Counted from the first letter of the stretch, positions 1 through 5,283 are shown. The stretch: DNA of 5,283 nucleotides from Cyclobacteriaceae bacterium (GCA_030589835.1 JAUUZS010000348.1:1-5283); one strand, 5' to 3'. Notes: generated by a model not told the origin, from the letters alone. Numbers and translations: made by a program.

Positions 1-1628
1 ATTTGATTGACGATGCCGGATGGCGCCTGGAAATCAAGAAATATCCTCGATTGACATCTGTTGGCGCATGGCGTGGAGAAGGAGTGGAGCGGCATGGAGG
101 ATACTTTACACAAGAGGATATCAAAGAGCTGGTCGCCTATGCAGCATTGCGCAATATAGATATCATCCCGGAGATTGAAGTCCCGGCACACACACTCGCC
201 GCGATTGCCGCTTACCCTTATCTGTCGTGCAATAATGTGCCCTTAAAAGTTCAGGATCAACACTCTATCAGCCGTGAGCTGTATTGCGTAGGCAAGGAAT
301 CTACATTTGATTTTTTGGAGGATGTTTTGGAAGAAGCATTTCAGTTATTTCCTTCCAAATACATTCATATTGGCGGAGATGAAGCGCGCTATGATCGTTG
401 GAAAACATGTACGCATTGTCAAAAGCGAAAGGCTGAACTTGGCTTAAAGACCGAAGCGGAACTCCAGATATATTTCAATCGAAGGATGCAGAGCATTGCG
501 AAAAAGCATGGAAAAACCATCGTTGGCTGGGACGAGATTATTGAAGAAGGCCTGGAAGACAAAGCAGTGGGCATGGTGTGGCACAACAAGAAAAAAGCGT
601 TTAAAGCAACTGAACTTGGCCACGACATTGTTCTGGCATTAACGGATCATTTATATTTTGATTTTCCGGAAAGCAGTATCCCCGGCGAAGTGAAAGCTGC
701 CACCTGGATGCCTCCGATCCCGCTTGAAAAGGTATATCACTTTAACCCGATTATTGATGGACTTGATGAGAAATACCGACCTCAAATACTTGGCGCCCAA
801 GGGGAGATGTGGTCCGACCAATTTATTCATGGAACGAATCTTCAGGATATTGAACCGATTAATGAAAATCGTTCTGAGGCCTATTTTGATTACCTGACCT
901 TTCCGCGAATGTCAGCCCTGGCCGAGGTAATCTGGACTAAAAAATCATTGCAAAGTTGGGAAGGCTTTGAGCAACGGATGCAAACCCACTACAATCGATT
1001 AGATGCAGCAGGTTATGGATATCGGGTGCCACAACCAAAACTGGTTAAGAAAGAACTTACGGAGGATGGCTATCTCATCGAACTGGAAAATGTAGTGCAA
1101 GGTGCAGAGATCAGGTTTACAACGGATGGTATCAAGGCAAATACCTATTCTGAGGTTTATTCAAAACCTATCCTGATCAAGAGGTTGCAGGATTTCCAGG
1201 CCATCACAGTGGTGAGCAGAAAACAGCACTCTCTGCCGCTGTTATTTCCTGTATCTTATCCTCAATTTGAAAAGCATGGCGTGCTCATGGGCGAGTGGAG
1301 ACCTAAGGATGTATTTGCAGATCAGGTAATGGCATTGGAAAGAAATGCTACAGGAAAGATTAAAAAGAACGGGAAGTATGAAGTGGTTTTTCTGTATACT
1401 GATGGAGAGAATCCAATTGAAATCCAGGGGGTTACTGTCTATAAAAACGGACGTATCATTGCCGATGATATGCACAGTGGCAAAAGCGGGAAAATGAATG
1501 AGAACAATACCTATAGCTTCAAAATTGATGATTACGAAACAGGAGCTGCATTTAAGATAAAGGCCAACATTAAAGGTGTTGGAGGTAATGATTCAAATGG
1601 CGTGATTTTTATTAAATTAGTAAAGTAG
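1..1628 (+). CDS. GH20 beta-N-acetylhexosaminidase, 5'-truncated by window edge
   Basis: This enzyme is expected to hydrolyse terminal beta-linked GlcNAc or GalNAc from glycans by substrate-assisted catalysis, probably in the periplasm or at the cell surface. The visible part is 541 codons ending in TAG at 1626-1628. It begins inside the catalytic barrel: the first residues, LIDDAGWRLEIKKYP, match the conserved (H)L-x-D-D-x-G-W segment, and bases 1-2 (AT) fit the last two bases of its His codon. The TTG at position 3 is therefore not a true start; the signal peptide, the N-terminal GH20b-type domain and the first barrel strands lie upstream, probably about 200 residues. The catalytic Asp-Glu pair is in HIGGDE at residues 122-127 (D126, E127 of the visible part; bases 378-383). 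Other family motifs are GWDEII near residue 176 and GAQGEMW at 264-270. Residues about 340-410 look like the chitobiase/hexosaminidase C-terminal domain (IRFTTDG). Residues about 425-541 form an extra, probably beta-sandwich, domain. The family is certain; the exact substrate is not. Confidence 0.95.
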   Translation, partial: LIDDAGWRLEIKKYPRLTSVGAWRGEGVERHGGYFTQEDIKELVAYAALRNIDIIPEIEVPAHTLAAIAAYPYLSCNNVPLKVQDQHSISRELYCVGKESTFDFLEDVLEEAFQLFPSKYIHIGGDEARYDRWKTCTHCQKRKAELGLKTEAELQIYFNRRMQSIAKKHGKTIVGWDEIIEEGLEDKAVGMVWHNKKKAFKATELGHDIVLALTDHLYFDFPESSIPGEVKAATWMPPIPLEKVYHFNPIIDGLDEKYRPQILGAQGEMWSDQFIHGTNLQDIEPINENRSEAYFDYLTFPRMSALAEVIWTKKSLQSWEGFEQRMQTHYNRLDAAGYGYRVPQPKLVKKELTEDGYLIELENVVQGAEIRFTTDGIKANTYSEVYSKPILIKRLQDFQAITVVSRKQHSLPLLFPVSYPQFEKHGVLMGEWRPKDVFADQVMALERNATGKIKKNGKYEVVFLYTDGENPIEIQGVTVYKNGRIIADDMHSGKSGKMNENNTYSFKIDDYETGAAFKIKANIKGVGGNDSNGVIFIKLVK

Positions 1629-1638
1629 AAAAATTTAT

Positions 1639-2112
1639 ATGAGGATATTCAATGTTAGCAGGAGTTCGATTTCATTGAAATTTTTAACAAATTTCATAGC
1701 ATCTGCTTCCTTGTTATTTTTTGGGTTGCAGGGGATTGCTCAAAATCCAGATTGGGAAAATCCTGCCATGTTCGACCAAAATAAAGAGGCCCCATACGCC
1801 ACCCTAATGCCTTTCAAAGACGAAAATGCAGCATTGACCAAAAAGCGGAAAGAGTCGGTATATTACAAAAACCTGAATGGAATTTGGAAATTTAATTGGG
1901 TAGGCAAACCGATAGAAGACTTCGACCAGCTTACGCACAAAGACTTTCGCCATACGAATGACATTATAAAAAAAGACGGAGTATTTGTTACCACAGATTT
2001 GAAGATGATGGGAGTGGCCGGTGACAATTCCTGGGGAGCAAAACCTTATTCCGAGTACTCAATTTCCCCAGAAGATTATATATTTACATTTACAATAGAA
2101 TCCATTTTTTAA
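1639..2112 (+). pseudogene. Internally deleted GH2 (LacZ-type) beta-galactosidase remnant
   Basis: Intact relatives are secreted beta-galactosidases of about 1,000 residues; this frame has 157 codons. It starts 10 bases after the hexosaminidase stop with a hydrophobic signal peptide (residues about 12-35, ending GIAQ). The true N-terminus of the family follows: DWENPAMFDQNKEAPYAT, then YYKNLNGIWKFNW, the equivalent of E. coli LacZ DWENP...LNGEWRFAW. Around residues 103-105 (bases about 1945-1953) it switches to the family's extreme C-terminus: VFVTTDLKMMGVAGDNSWG, equivalent to the E. coli GIGGDDSW segment, whose Trp corresponds to W132 here, then a normal end. The sugar-binding domain, linker domains and the whole TIM barrel with both catalytic glutamates are absent, a loss of roughly 850-900 residues. 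The frame is intact across the junction. The product cannot be a galactosidase. It may be a genuine in-frame deletion, or an assembly error that collapsed a full-length gene. The next gene begins 17 bases downstream. Confidence 0.88.
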
Positions 2113-2129
2113 ATATAAAAACTACTGAG

Positions 2130-3461
2130 ATGAATAAAGAAAGAAGGAATTTCATGAAAAGCACAGCAGTGGCTATGGCTGGTGCAACGATTTTAACCCC
2201 CAATATACTTTTTGGGAAGGATGATAGAAAGGTCAAATTGGCATTTATTGGATTAGGAGGCCGAGGGAGATCGCATTTGCACCGATGTTTGCAGCGGGAT
2301 GACATAGAGGTGACGGCCATTTGTGATATCGATCCCAACGCGATCGAAAAATCGAACAAGATGCTTTCTGGGGCTGGGCATAAAAAGGTGCCGGCATTCA
2401 CTGATGGCGAAGAAGCTTTTGAGAAGATGTATGAAGGAGGAAACATTGATGGCGTAATTATCGCTACGCCATGGGTGTGGCATACCAAAATGGCTTGTGC
2501 CGCCATGCGGGCAGGAATTTATGCGGGCATTGAGGTTTCTGCTGCCAATACGCTCGAAGAATGCTGGGATCTTGTAAATACCTATGAAGAAACAGGCACC
2601 CCATGCATGATCCTGGAAAATGTAAACTACCGCCGGGATGTGATGGCCGTACTAAACATGGTAAGGCAAAATCTTTTCGGAGAGCTAATTCATATGGAAT
2701 GCGGTTATCAGCATAATCTCCAGGGAGTCAAGTTTGATCCGGGAGTGGAATTTGGCCCGGGCGCCAACAGTGAAGCCAAGTGGCGAACCAAACATTCTAT
2801 ATTAAGGAATGGTGACGTATATCCTACGCATGGATTGGGCCCTGTTGCTTCGATGCTGGATATCAATGCCGGAAATAGAATGTTATATTTGACTTCTACA
2901 GCCACTAAGGCGAGAGGACTTCATAATTATATTGTAAAAACTGCCGGAGAAGATCATCCAAATGCAAAAGTGAAATTCAAACTTGGAGATGTGATTACTA
3001 CAGTGATCAAAACTTCAAATGATGAGACCATCACCGTGCAGCACGATACCAACCTGCCACGACCATATTCTTTAGGATTCAGGGTGCAGGGAACAGAAGG
3101 ATTGTGGATGGATATAAATAAGTCCATTTATATTGATGGAAAAACCAAAGGTCATTCATGGGAACCGGCCGCTTCGTACCTGGAGAAATACGACCATCCA
3201 TTATGGAAGAAATATGGCGAAAAAGCCCAGGGAGCCGGTCATGGAGGTATGGATTTCTTTGTCGATCACGCCTTTGTAGAATCCATTAAGCGAAAAGTAA
3301 ATACACCACTCGATGCTTATGATGCTGCAGCATGGAGCTCCATAGCGCCACTGTCAGAGATGTCTATCGCCCATGGAAGTGAGCCGGTAGATATTCCAGA
3401 TTTTACCAGGGGAATGTGGATGAAGAATAAGCCGAAATTTGCCTTGAATGATGAATTTTAG
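2130..3461 (+). CDS. GH109-type alpha-N-acetylgalactosaminidase (Gfo/Idh/MocA fold), Tat-exported
   Basis: GH109 enzymes remove terminal alpha-GalNAc (for example from blood-group-A-type structures) through an NAD-dependent oxidation-elimination-addition-reduction cycle. The 443-residue length is normal. The N-terminus has a twin-arginine signal (RRNFMK at residues 5-10, followed by a short hydrophobic stretch to about 28), which fits export of a folded, cofactor-loaded protein and supports the ATG at 2130. The Rossmann nucleotide-binding motif GLGGRG is at residues 41-46. The sequence then follows the Elizabethkingia GH109 pattern: TPWVWH (113-118), EVSAANTLEECW (E135), ENVNYRRD (Y167), SEAKWRT (214-220), YPTHG (Y231, H234), ARGLHNYIV, HPNAKV, RPYSLGFRVQGTEGLW (311-326), YDHPLWKK, GAGHGGMD (368-375) and IPDFT. 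E135, Y231 and H234 sit where the family's proposed catalytic/binding residues lie. It is cotranscribed in all likelihood with the two upstream genes. Other Gfo/Idh/MocA dehydrogenases share the fold, but the motif-by-motif match favours GH109; activity itself is inferred. Confidence 0.9.
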   Translation: MNKERRNFMKSTAVAMAGATILTPNILFGKDDRKVKLAFIGLGGRGRSHLHRCLQRDDIEVTAICDIDPNAIEKSNKMLSGAGHKKVPAFTDGEEAFEKMYEGGNIDGVIIATPWVWHTKMACAAMRAGIYAGIEVSAANTLEECWDLVNTYEETGTPCMILENVNYRRDVMAVLNMVRQNLFGELIHMECGYQHNLQGVKFDPGVEFGPGANSEAKWRTKHSILRNGDVYPTHGLGPVASMLDINAGNRMLYLTSTATKARGLHNYIVKTAGEDHPNAKVKFKLGDVITTVIKTSNDETITVQHDTNLPRPYSLGFRVQGTEGLWMDINKSIYIDGKTKGHSWEPAASYLEKYDHPLWKKYGEKAQGAGHGGMDFFVDHAFVESIKRKVNTPLDAYDAAAWSSIAPLSEMSIAHGSEPVDIPDFTRGMWMKNKPKFALNDEF

Positions 3462-3491
3462 CATTTACGGTAATGTTGCTTATAATAAATA

Positions 3492-3541
3492 ATATGAATC
3501 AGACAGGGGCCAATTTCAGCGGGTGCTTGTCTGATTCATAT
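3492..3541 (+). terminator. Strong hairpin after the GH109 gene, probable terminator
   Basis: A perfect 14-bp inverted repeat lies 30 bases past the GH109 stop: left arm ATATGAATCAGACA (3492-3505) and right arm TGTCTGATTCATAT (3528-3541). A G-U and a G-C pair can extend it inward to 3507/3526, leaving an 18-base loop. The sequence after it (CAAACTAATTTAATTTC) is A/T-rich but has no clean T run, so it is not a textbook intrinsic terminator. It probably ends or attenuates the upstream transcript, or stabilises its 3' end. The dyad could instead be a protein-binding operator for the downstream gene. Confidence 0.6.
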
Positions 3542-3567
3542 CAAACTAATTTAATTTCAATAGAATA

Positions 3568-3585
3568 CATGATAGCCATGATAGC
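3568..3585 (+). repeat. Tandem 9-bp direct repeat CATGATAGC x2
   Basis: Two back-to-back exact copies of CATGATAGC occupy 3568-3576 and 3577-3585. The second copy overlaps the left arm of the hairpin at 3582-3606. The repeat may be a small slippage duplication or a paired binding site; nothing in the sequence decides between these. Confidence 0.5.
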
Positions 3586-3606
3586 GCAAGCGTTTCGCTT
3601 GTGCTA
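3582..3606 (+). terminator. Second stem-loop in the GH109-NagX spacer, terminator/attenuator-like
   Basis: The arms TAGCGCAAGCG (3582-3592) and CGCTTGTGCTA (3596-3606) pair along 11 positions, with one G-U pair and a three-base loop TTT. The sequence after it, ATTATTGGTTTTG, is T-rich, so this resembles an intrinsic terminator more than the hairpin at 3492-3541 does. Its base is 40 bases upstream of the ATG of the membrane protein gene. It may therefore be the real transcript end of the upstream operon, a leader attenuator, or a copy of a dispersed intergenic palindrome. Confidence 0.5.
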
Positions 3607-3646
3607 ATTATTGGTTTTGACAACAAGCTTACTAAACCTGAACAAA

Positions 3647-4750
3647 ATGACTCAAATCCCAGAACAAAATGGCACCCGTCTGCTGTCACTTGATTTTTAT
3701 CGAGGGCTCACTATGTTTTTACTCATAGCCGAATTCTCCCATCTTTTTACCTATATGGTATCTCCGGAATTGGAGGGCTCATTGGTTTACGCTTTAGGTC
3801 AGCAATTCCACCACGTGAAGTGGGAAGGGATGCATTTTTGGGATCTCATTCAGCCATTTTTTATGTTCATCGTAGGAGTGGCCATGCCTTTGTCCTTCGC
3901 TAAAAGGATGGCAAAAGGAGATACGTACAATCAGCTATTTAAGCATGCGATGAAGAGGGCCTTTCTAATGTTGTTGTTAGGATGGGGATTGTACTGCATG
4001 GGCCCTGAGCGGATTGTATTCCGTTTCCAAAATGTACTTGCACAGCTTTCTGTGACCTATATACTGGCCTTTATAGTTATCCGCAAACCCACCACAATTC
4101 AAATTGGTTTTTCGGTAGCGCTAATACTGATCAGCGAAGGATTATACCGGTTTTTTCCAGTGGAAGGATTTAACCAGGCCTTTGTGGCGGGAGAGAATTT
4201 TGGCGCCTGGTTCAATATCCTGATTGCAGGAAAAGAGGACGGTGGACATTGGGCTATGTTCAATGCCATTCCAACAGCAGCGCATACCATATGGGGTGTT
4301 TTGGCGGGGCAATTACTGATGAGCGATCGCTCGAATAAGAAGAAAATGCAGATCTTAATCATAGCGGGGATTGCAGGCTTGGTGATCGGTTATGGATTAA
4401 GTCCATTCACGCCCATCATCAAACGCATTTCTACCAGTACTTTTGTTTTTGCAAGTGGTGGATGGTCAATATTGGCACTGGCTTTATGCTATTGGGTGAT
4501 CGACATACTTAAATATCAGAAAGGGGTATTGATTTTTACAATTGTAGGGATGAATCCTTTGTTTATTTATTTGTTTGCTCATGTGGGTGGAGCCGACCTT
4601 ATCAAATCAATTGCCCTGCCATTTTCCAATGCCCTTTTCGGCTGGACGGGCGAACTCAATGCACACATCATTTTGAGTCTTGTGGTATTGTATTTTCTTT
4701 GGTATATCTGTTACTGGATGTATAAAAAGAGGGTTTTCATCCGGATTTGA
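3647..4750 (+). CDS. NagX / heparan-alpha-glucosaminide N-acetyltransferase-like membrane protein (DUF5009 type)
   Basis: This is a 367-residue integral inner-membrane protein. Hydrophobic segments are visible at about residues 15-37, 63-84, 102-118, 128-145, 150-168, 206-226, 235-252, 264-288, 293-311 and 339-359, giving about ten membrane spans. The N-terminal RLLSLDFYRGLT (11-22) is the conserved opening of this family and of human HGSNAT. The segment HVKWEGMHFWDLIQPFFMF (56-74) aligns with the HGSNAT segment containing its active-site histidine (HASWNGLTVADLVFP), placing H56 at that position and D66 at the conserved Asp. HGSNAT transfers acetyl from cytosolic acetyl-CoA across the membrane to terminal glucosamine. 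Bacterial relatives are often called NagX and have been proposed as GlcNAc-related transporters, so either role is possible. The ATG at 3647 is preferred over an in-frame TTG at 3611, because the latter would add 12 poorly conserved residues immediately after a hairpin. Its place after GH20 and GH109 genes supports an amino-sugar role. The two hairpins upstream suggest it may be transcribed partly on its own. Confidence 0.87.
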   Translation: MTQIPEQNGTRLLSLDFYRGLTMFLLIAEFSHLFTYMVSPELEGSLVYALGQQFHHVKWEGMHFWDLIQPFFMFIVGVAMPLSFAKRMAKGDTYNQLFKHAMKRAFLMLLLGWGLYCMGPERIVFRFQNVLAQLSVTYILAFIVIRKPTTIQIGFSVALILISEGLYRFFPVEGFNQAFVAGENFGAWFNILIAGKEDGGHWAMFNAIPTAAHTIWGVLAGQLLMSDRSNKKKMQILIIAGIAGLVIGYGLSPFTPIIKRISTSTFVFASGGWSILALALCYWVIDILKYQKGVLIFTIVGMNPLFIYLFAHVGGADLIKSIALPFSNALFGWTGELNAHIILSLVVLYFLWYICYWMYKKRVFIRI

Positions 4751-4763
4751 TGCCGTGAGATGT

Positions 4764-4787
4764 GTATGGAATAACTGTTCCACATAC
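4764..4787 (+). repeat. Imperfect stem-loop just after the NagX-like gene
   Basis: GTATG (4764-4768) pairs with CATAC (4783-4787), and GAA (4769-4771) with TTC (4778-4780), with a two-base bulge (CA) on the right side and a six-base loop. It is weak alone, but it lies directly before the stronger hairpin at 4802-4825 and may be part of the same 3' structure. Confidence 0.35.
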
Positions 4788-4801
4788 CAGATGTTCTAGT
4801 G

Positions 4802-4825
4802 TTGTCAGGTGGAAACACCTGACAA
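4802..4825 (+). terminator. Perfect 10-bp hairpin with GAAA tetraloop, probable operon terminator
   Basis: Left arm TTGTCAGGTG (4802-4811), loop GAAA (4812-4815) and right arm CACCTGACAA (4816-4825) form a perfect stem closed by a GNRA-type tetraloop, with one further G-U pair possible at 4801/4826. It is 51 bases past the NagX-like stop and is followed by TTGCTTAATATTTG, which is T-rich but interrupted. Position and shape make it the best candidate terminator for the operon. Confidence 0.75.
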
Positions 4826-4876
4826 TTGCTTAATATTTGCCAGAGCTTTGAGGTCACTGAGGCTCATAGCCGAATG

Positions 4877-4912
4877 AGTAGTACTTTCTTTGCAAGTTAT
4901 ATGGGTACTACT
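4877..4912 (+). repeat. 8-bp perfect inverted repeat downstream of the terminator
   Basis: AGTAGTAC (4877-4884) and GTACTACT (4905-4912) are exact reverse complements separated by 20 bases. A shorter dyad, CTCAT (4863-4867) with ATGAG (4874-4878), overlaps its left arm, so the two structures could be mutually exclusive. Function is unknown. Confidence 0.4.
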
Positions 4913-4953
4913 GCTACTATATTGGAAAAAAATTTAGTATAAAAAAATCCAAA

Positions 4954-4965
4954 TGGCAATTGCCA
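4954..4965. repeat. 12-bp perfect palindrome TGGCAATTGCCA
   Basis: TGGCAATTGCCA is a perfect palindrome in A-rich DNA. It could be a dimeric regulator site or simply part of an intergenic repeat; there is no adjacent recognisable gene start to support an operator role. Confidence 0.35.
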
Positions 4966-4971
4966 AATGAC

Positions 4972-5043
4972 AAACAATATTCAAAAAACAAAAAAAATCA
5001 AACTGCTTTAACCGGTAGAACAAATTGGTTTAAAATATTGTTT
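4972..5043. repeat. 10-bp inverted repeat with wide spacing
   Basis: AAACAATATT (4972-4981) and AATATTGTTT (5034-5043) are exact reverse complements 52 bases apart. Between them are an A tract and a small AACCGGT-containing dyad. The arms are almost pure A/T, so a chance match is quite possible. No target-site duplication or transposase remnant is visible around them. Confidence 0.3.
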
Positions 5044-5111
5044 ATATATTTTAAAGTTATATTTATTCAATAGCATATCAAGGCCAAATTTATAAGGCCT
5101 GCAATTCGATT

Positions 5112-5282
5112 CTAAATGGCATTAAATAGTAAAAATAGCTCGCTCCAAATTGCTCGTCTCCTTTCCGGTGATCCTTGATATTGCTGACTCAAGGTGAGGA
5201 TGCGACCCACAATAGCGTCACTGTGCAATAAGCAATTATTGCGGCCTGACCGGATCAAATTACTAAAGCGTTGATGCCGCTG
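5112..5282 (-). CDS. Possible C-terminal end of an unrecognised minus-strand gene, running off the window
   Basis: Read on the minus strand, 56 sense codons enter from the right edge and end at a TAG (5112-5114). The translation ends in RAIWSELFLLFNAI and contains AIVGRILTLSQQY; I do not recognise a family. Support is limited to the open frame and a change from A/T-rich to more mixed base composition at about its stop. A frame of this length can occur by chance, and no start can be seen. If real, it would converge with the NagX-like operon, which would fit the hairpins between them. Confidence 0.2.
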   Translation of the reverse strand, partial: QRHQRFSNLIRSGRNNCLLHSDAIVGRILTLSQQYQGSPERRRAIWSELFLLFNAI

Positions 5283-5283
5283 A

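Larger units (their letters stand above)
4827..5283. other. Non-coding tail, A/T-rich, no confident gene
   Basis: No convincing gene is seen in this stretch. It holds an 8-bp inverted repeat (4877-4912), a 12-bp palindrome (4954-4965) and a widely spaced 10-bp inverted repeat (4972-4981 with 5034-5043). Between about 4920 and 5110 it is strikingly A/T-rich, with runs of A on the + strand, as in Bacteroidota intergenic DNA. After about 5110 the composition becomes more mixed, and a minus-strand frame is open to the window edge. A small dyad GCAATAA / TTATTGC with loop GCAA lies at 5225-5242. No tRNA, transposase fragment or CRISPR repeat is recognisable. One sequence on the minus strand, TAAATTTG (5085-5092), matches the Bacteroidota -7 element TAnnTTTG, but I see no -33 TTTG at the right distance. 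Confidence 0.6.

Noticed and set aside
3..5. TTG as a possible start codon for the hexosaminidase
   Set aside because: The residues that follow are the middle of the GH20 barrel (L-I-D-D-x-G-W). The frame is open to the window edge and bases 1-2 fit the preceding conserved His codon, so the gene starts upstream.
419..628. Minus-strand open frame inside the hexosaminidase
   Set aside because: It lies wholly antisense to the conserved GH20 catalytic domain, has no recognisable motif or upstream signals, and is best explained as a by-product of codon use. The same holds for the other short antisense frames at 1242-1475, 2253-2483, 2708-2905 and 4099-4362.
1639..2112. Idea that the 157-codon frame is a novel small secreted protein
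   Set aside because: Both halves match opposite ends of GH2 beta-galactosidases in the right order and spacing from the termini, so a deletion remnant is the simpler explanation.
2090..2506. Long minus-strand open frame of 138 codons overlapping the GH109 start
   Set aside because: It is antisense to a strongly conserved Tat signal and Rossmann domain. The translation is rich in Ser, Pro and Cys with no recognisable domain, as expected for a shadow frame.
3611..3613. TTG as an alternative start for the NagX-like protein
   Set aside because: It would add 12 residues without family support and lies only five bases after the hairpin at 3582-3606. The ATG at 3647 gives the normal family N-terminus shortly before RLLSLDFYRG.
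3722..4875. 13-base exact direct repeat CTCATAGCCGAAT at 3722-3734 and 4863-4875
   Set aside because: One copy is inside the NagX-like coding sequence and the other in the tail. The flanks do not match, and a single 13-base match in a 5-kb window is compatible with chance.
5116..5178. Small plus-strand frame of 20 codons starting MALNSKNSSL in the tail
   Set aside because: It is very short, has no family resemblance or initiation context, and overlaps the opposite open frame; chance is sufficient.

Overview
The window looks like part of a polysaccharide/glycan-utilisation locus from a member of the Bacteroidota. Three things suggest this. The enzymes resemble those of Cytophaga/Flavobacteria-type genomes. 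The gene starts lack Shine-Dalgarno motifs and are preceded by A/T-rich leaders. The genes are packed on one strand with gaps of 10 to 17 bases. No rRNA, tRNA, CRISPR array or recognisable insertion sequence is present, and no SusC/SusD pair lies within the window, so the wider locus type cannot be confirmed.

Layout, all on the + strand: (1) positions 1-1628, the 3' part of a GH20 beta-N-acetylhexosaminidase whose 5' end lies outside the window; (2) 1639-2112, a 157-codon remnant of a GH2 LacZ-type beta-galactosidase, made of the family's N-terminus joined in frame to its C-terminus with the catalytic core missing; (3) 2130-3461, an intact Tat-exported Gfo/Idh/MocA-fold protein of the GH109 (NAD-dependent alpha-N-acetylgalactosaminidase) type; (4) 3462-3646, a spacer with two strong hairpins; (5) 3647-4750, a multi-pass membrane protein of the NagX / heparan-alpha-glucosaminide N-acetyltransferase-like (DUF5009) family; (6) 4751-5283, a mostly non-coding tail that starts with a cluster of stem-loops including a perfect terminator-like hairpin, continues as A/T-rich DNA with inverted repeats, and ends in a more mixed-composition segment where an unassigned minus-strand open frame runs off the window edge.

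Taken together, the genes point to removal of terminal amino sugars (beta-linked GlcNAc/GalNAc by GH20, alpha-linked GalNAc by GH109) and formerly beta-galactose (GH2), with a membrane protein whose relatives act on or move glucosamine-type sugars. A mucin-like, glycolipid-like or other amino-sugar-rich glycan is a reasonable substrate guess, but it is an inference. The most notable observation is the GH2 gene: it looks normal at both ends, keeps its reading frame, and has lost about 2.6 kb in the middle. That is either a real in-frame deletion or an assembly collapse. I see no convincing evidence for an entirely new kind of system here.
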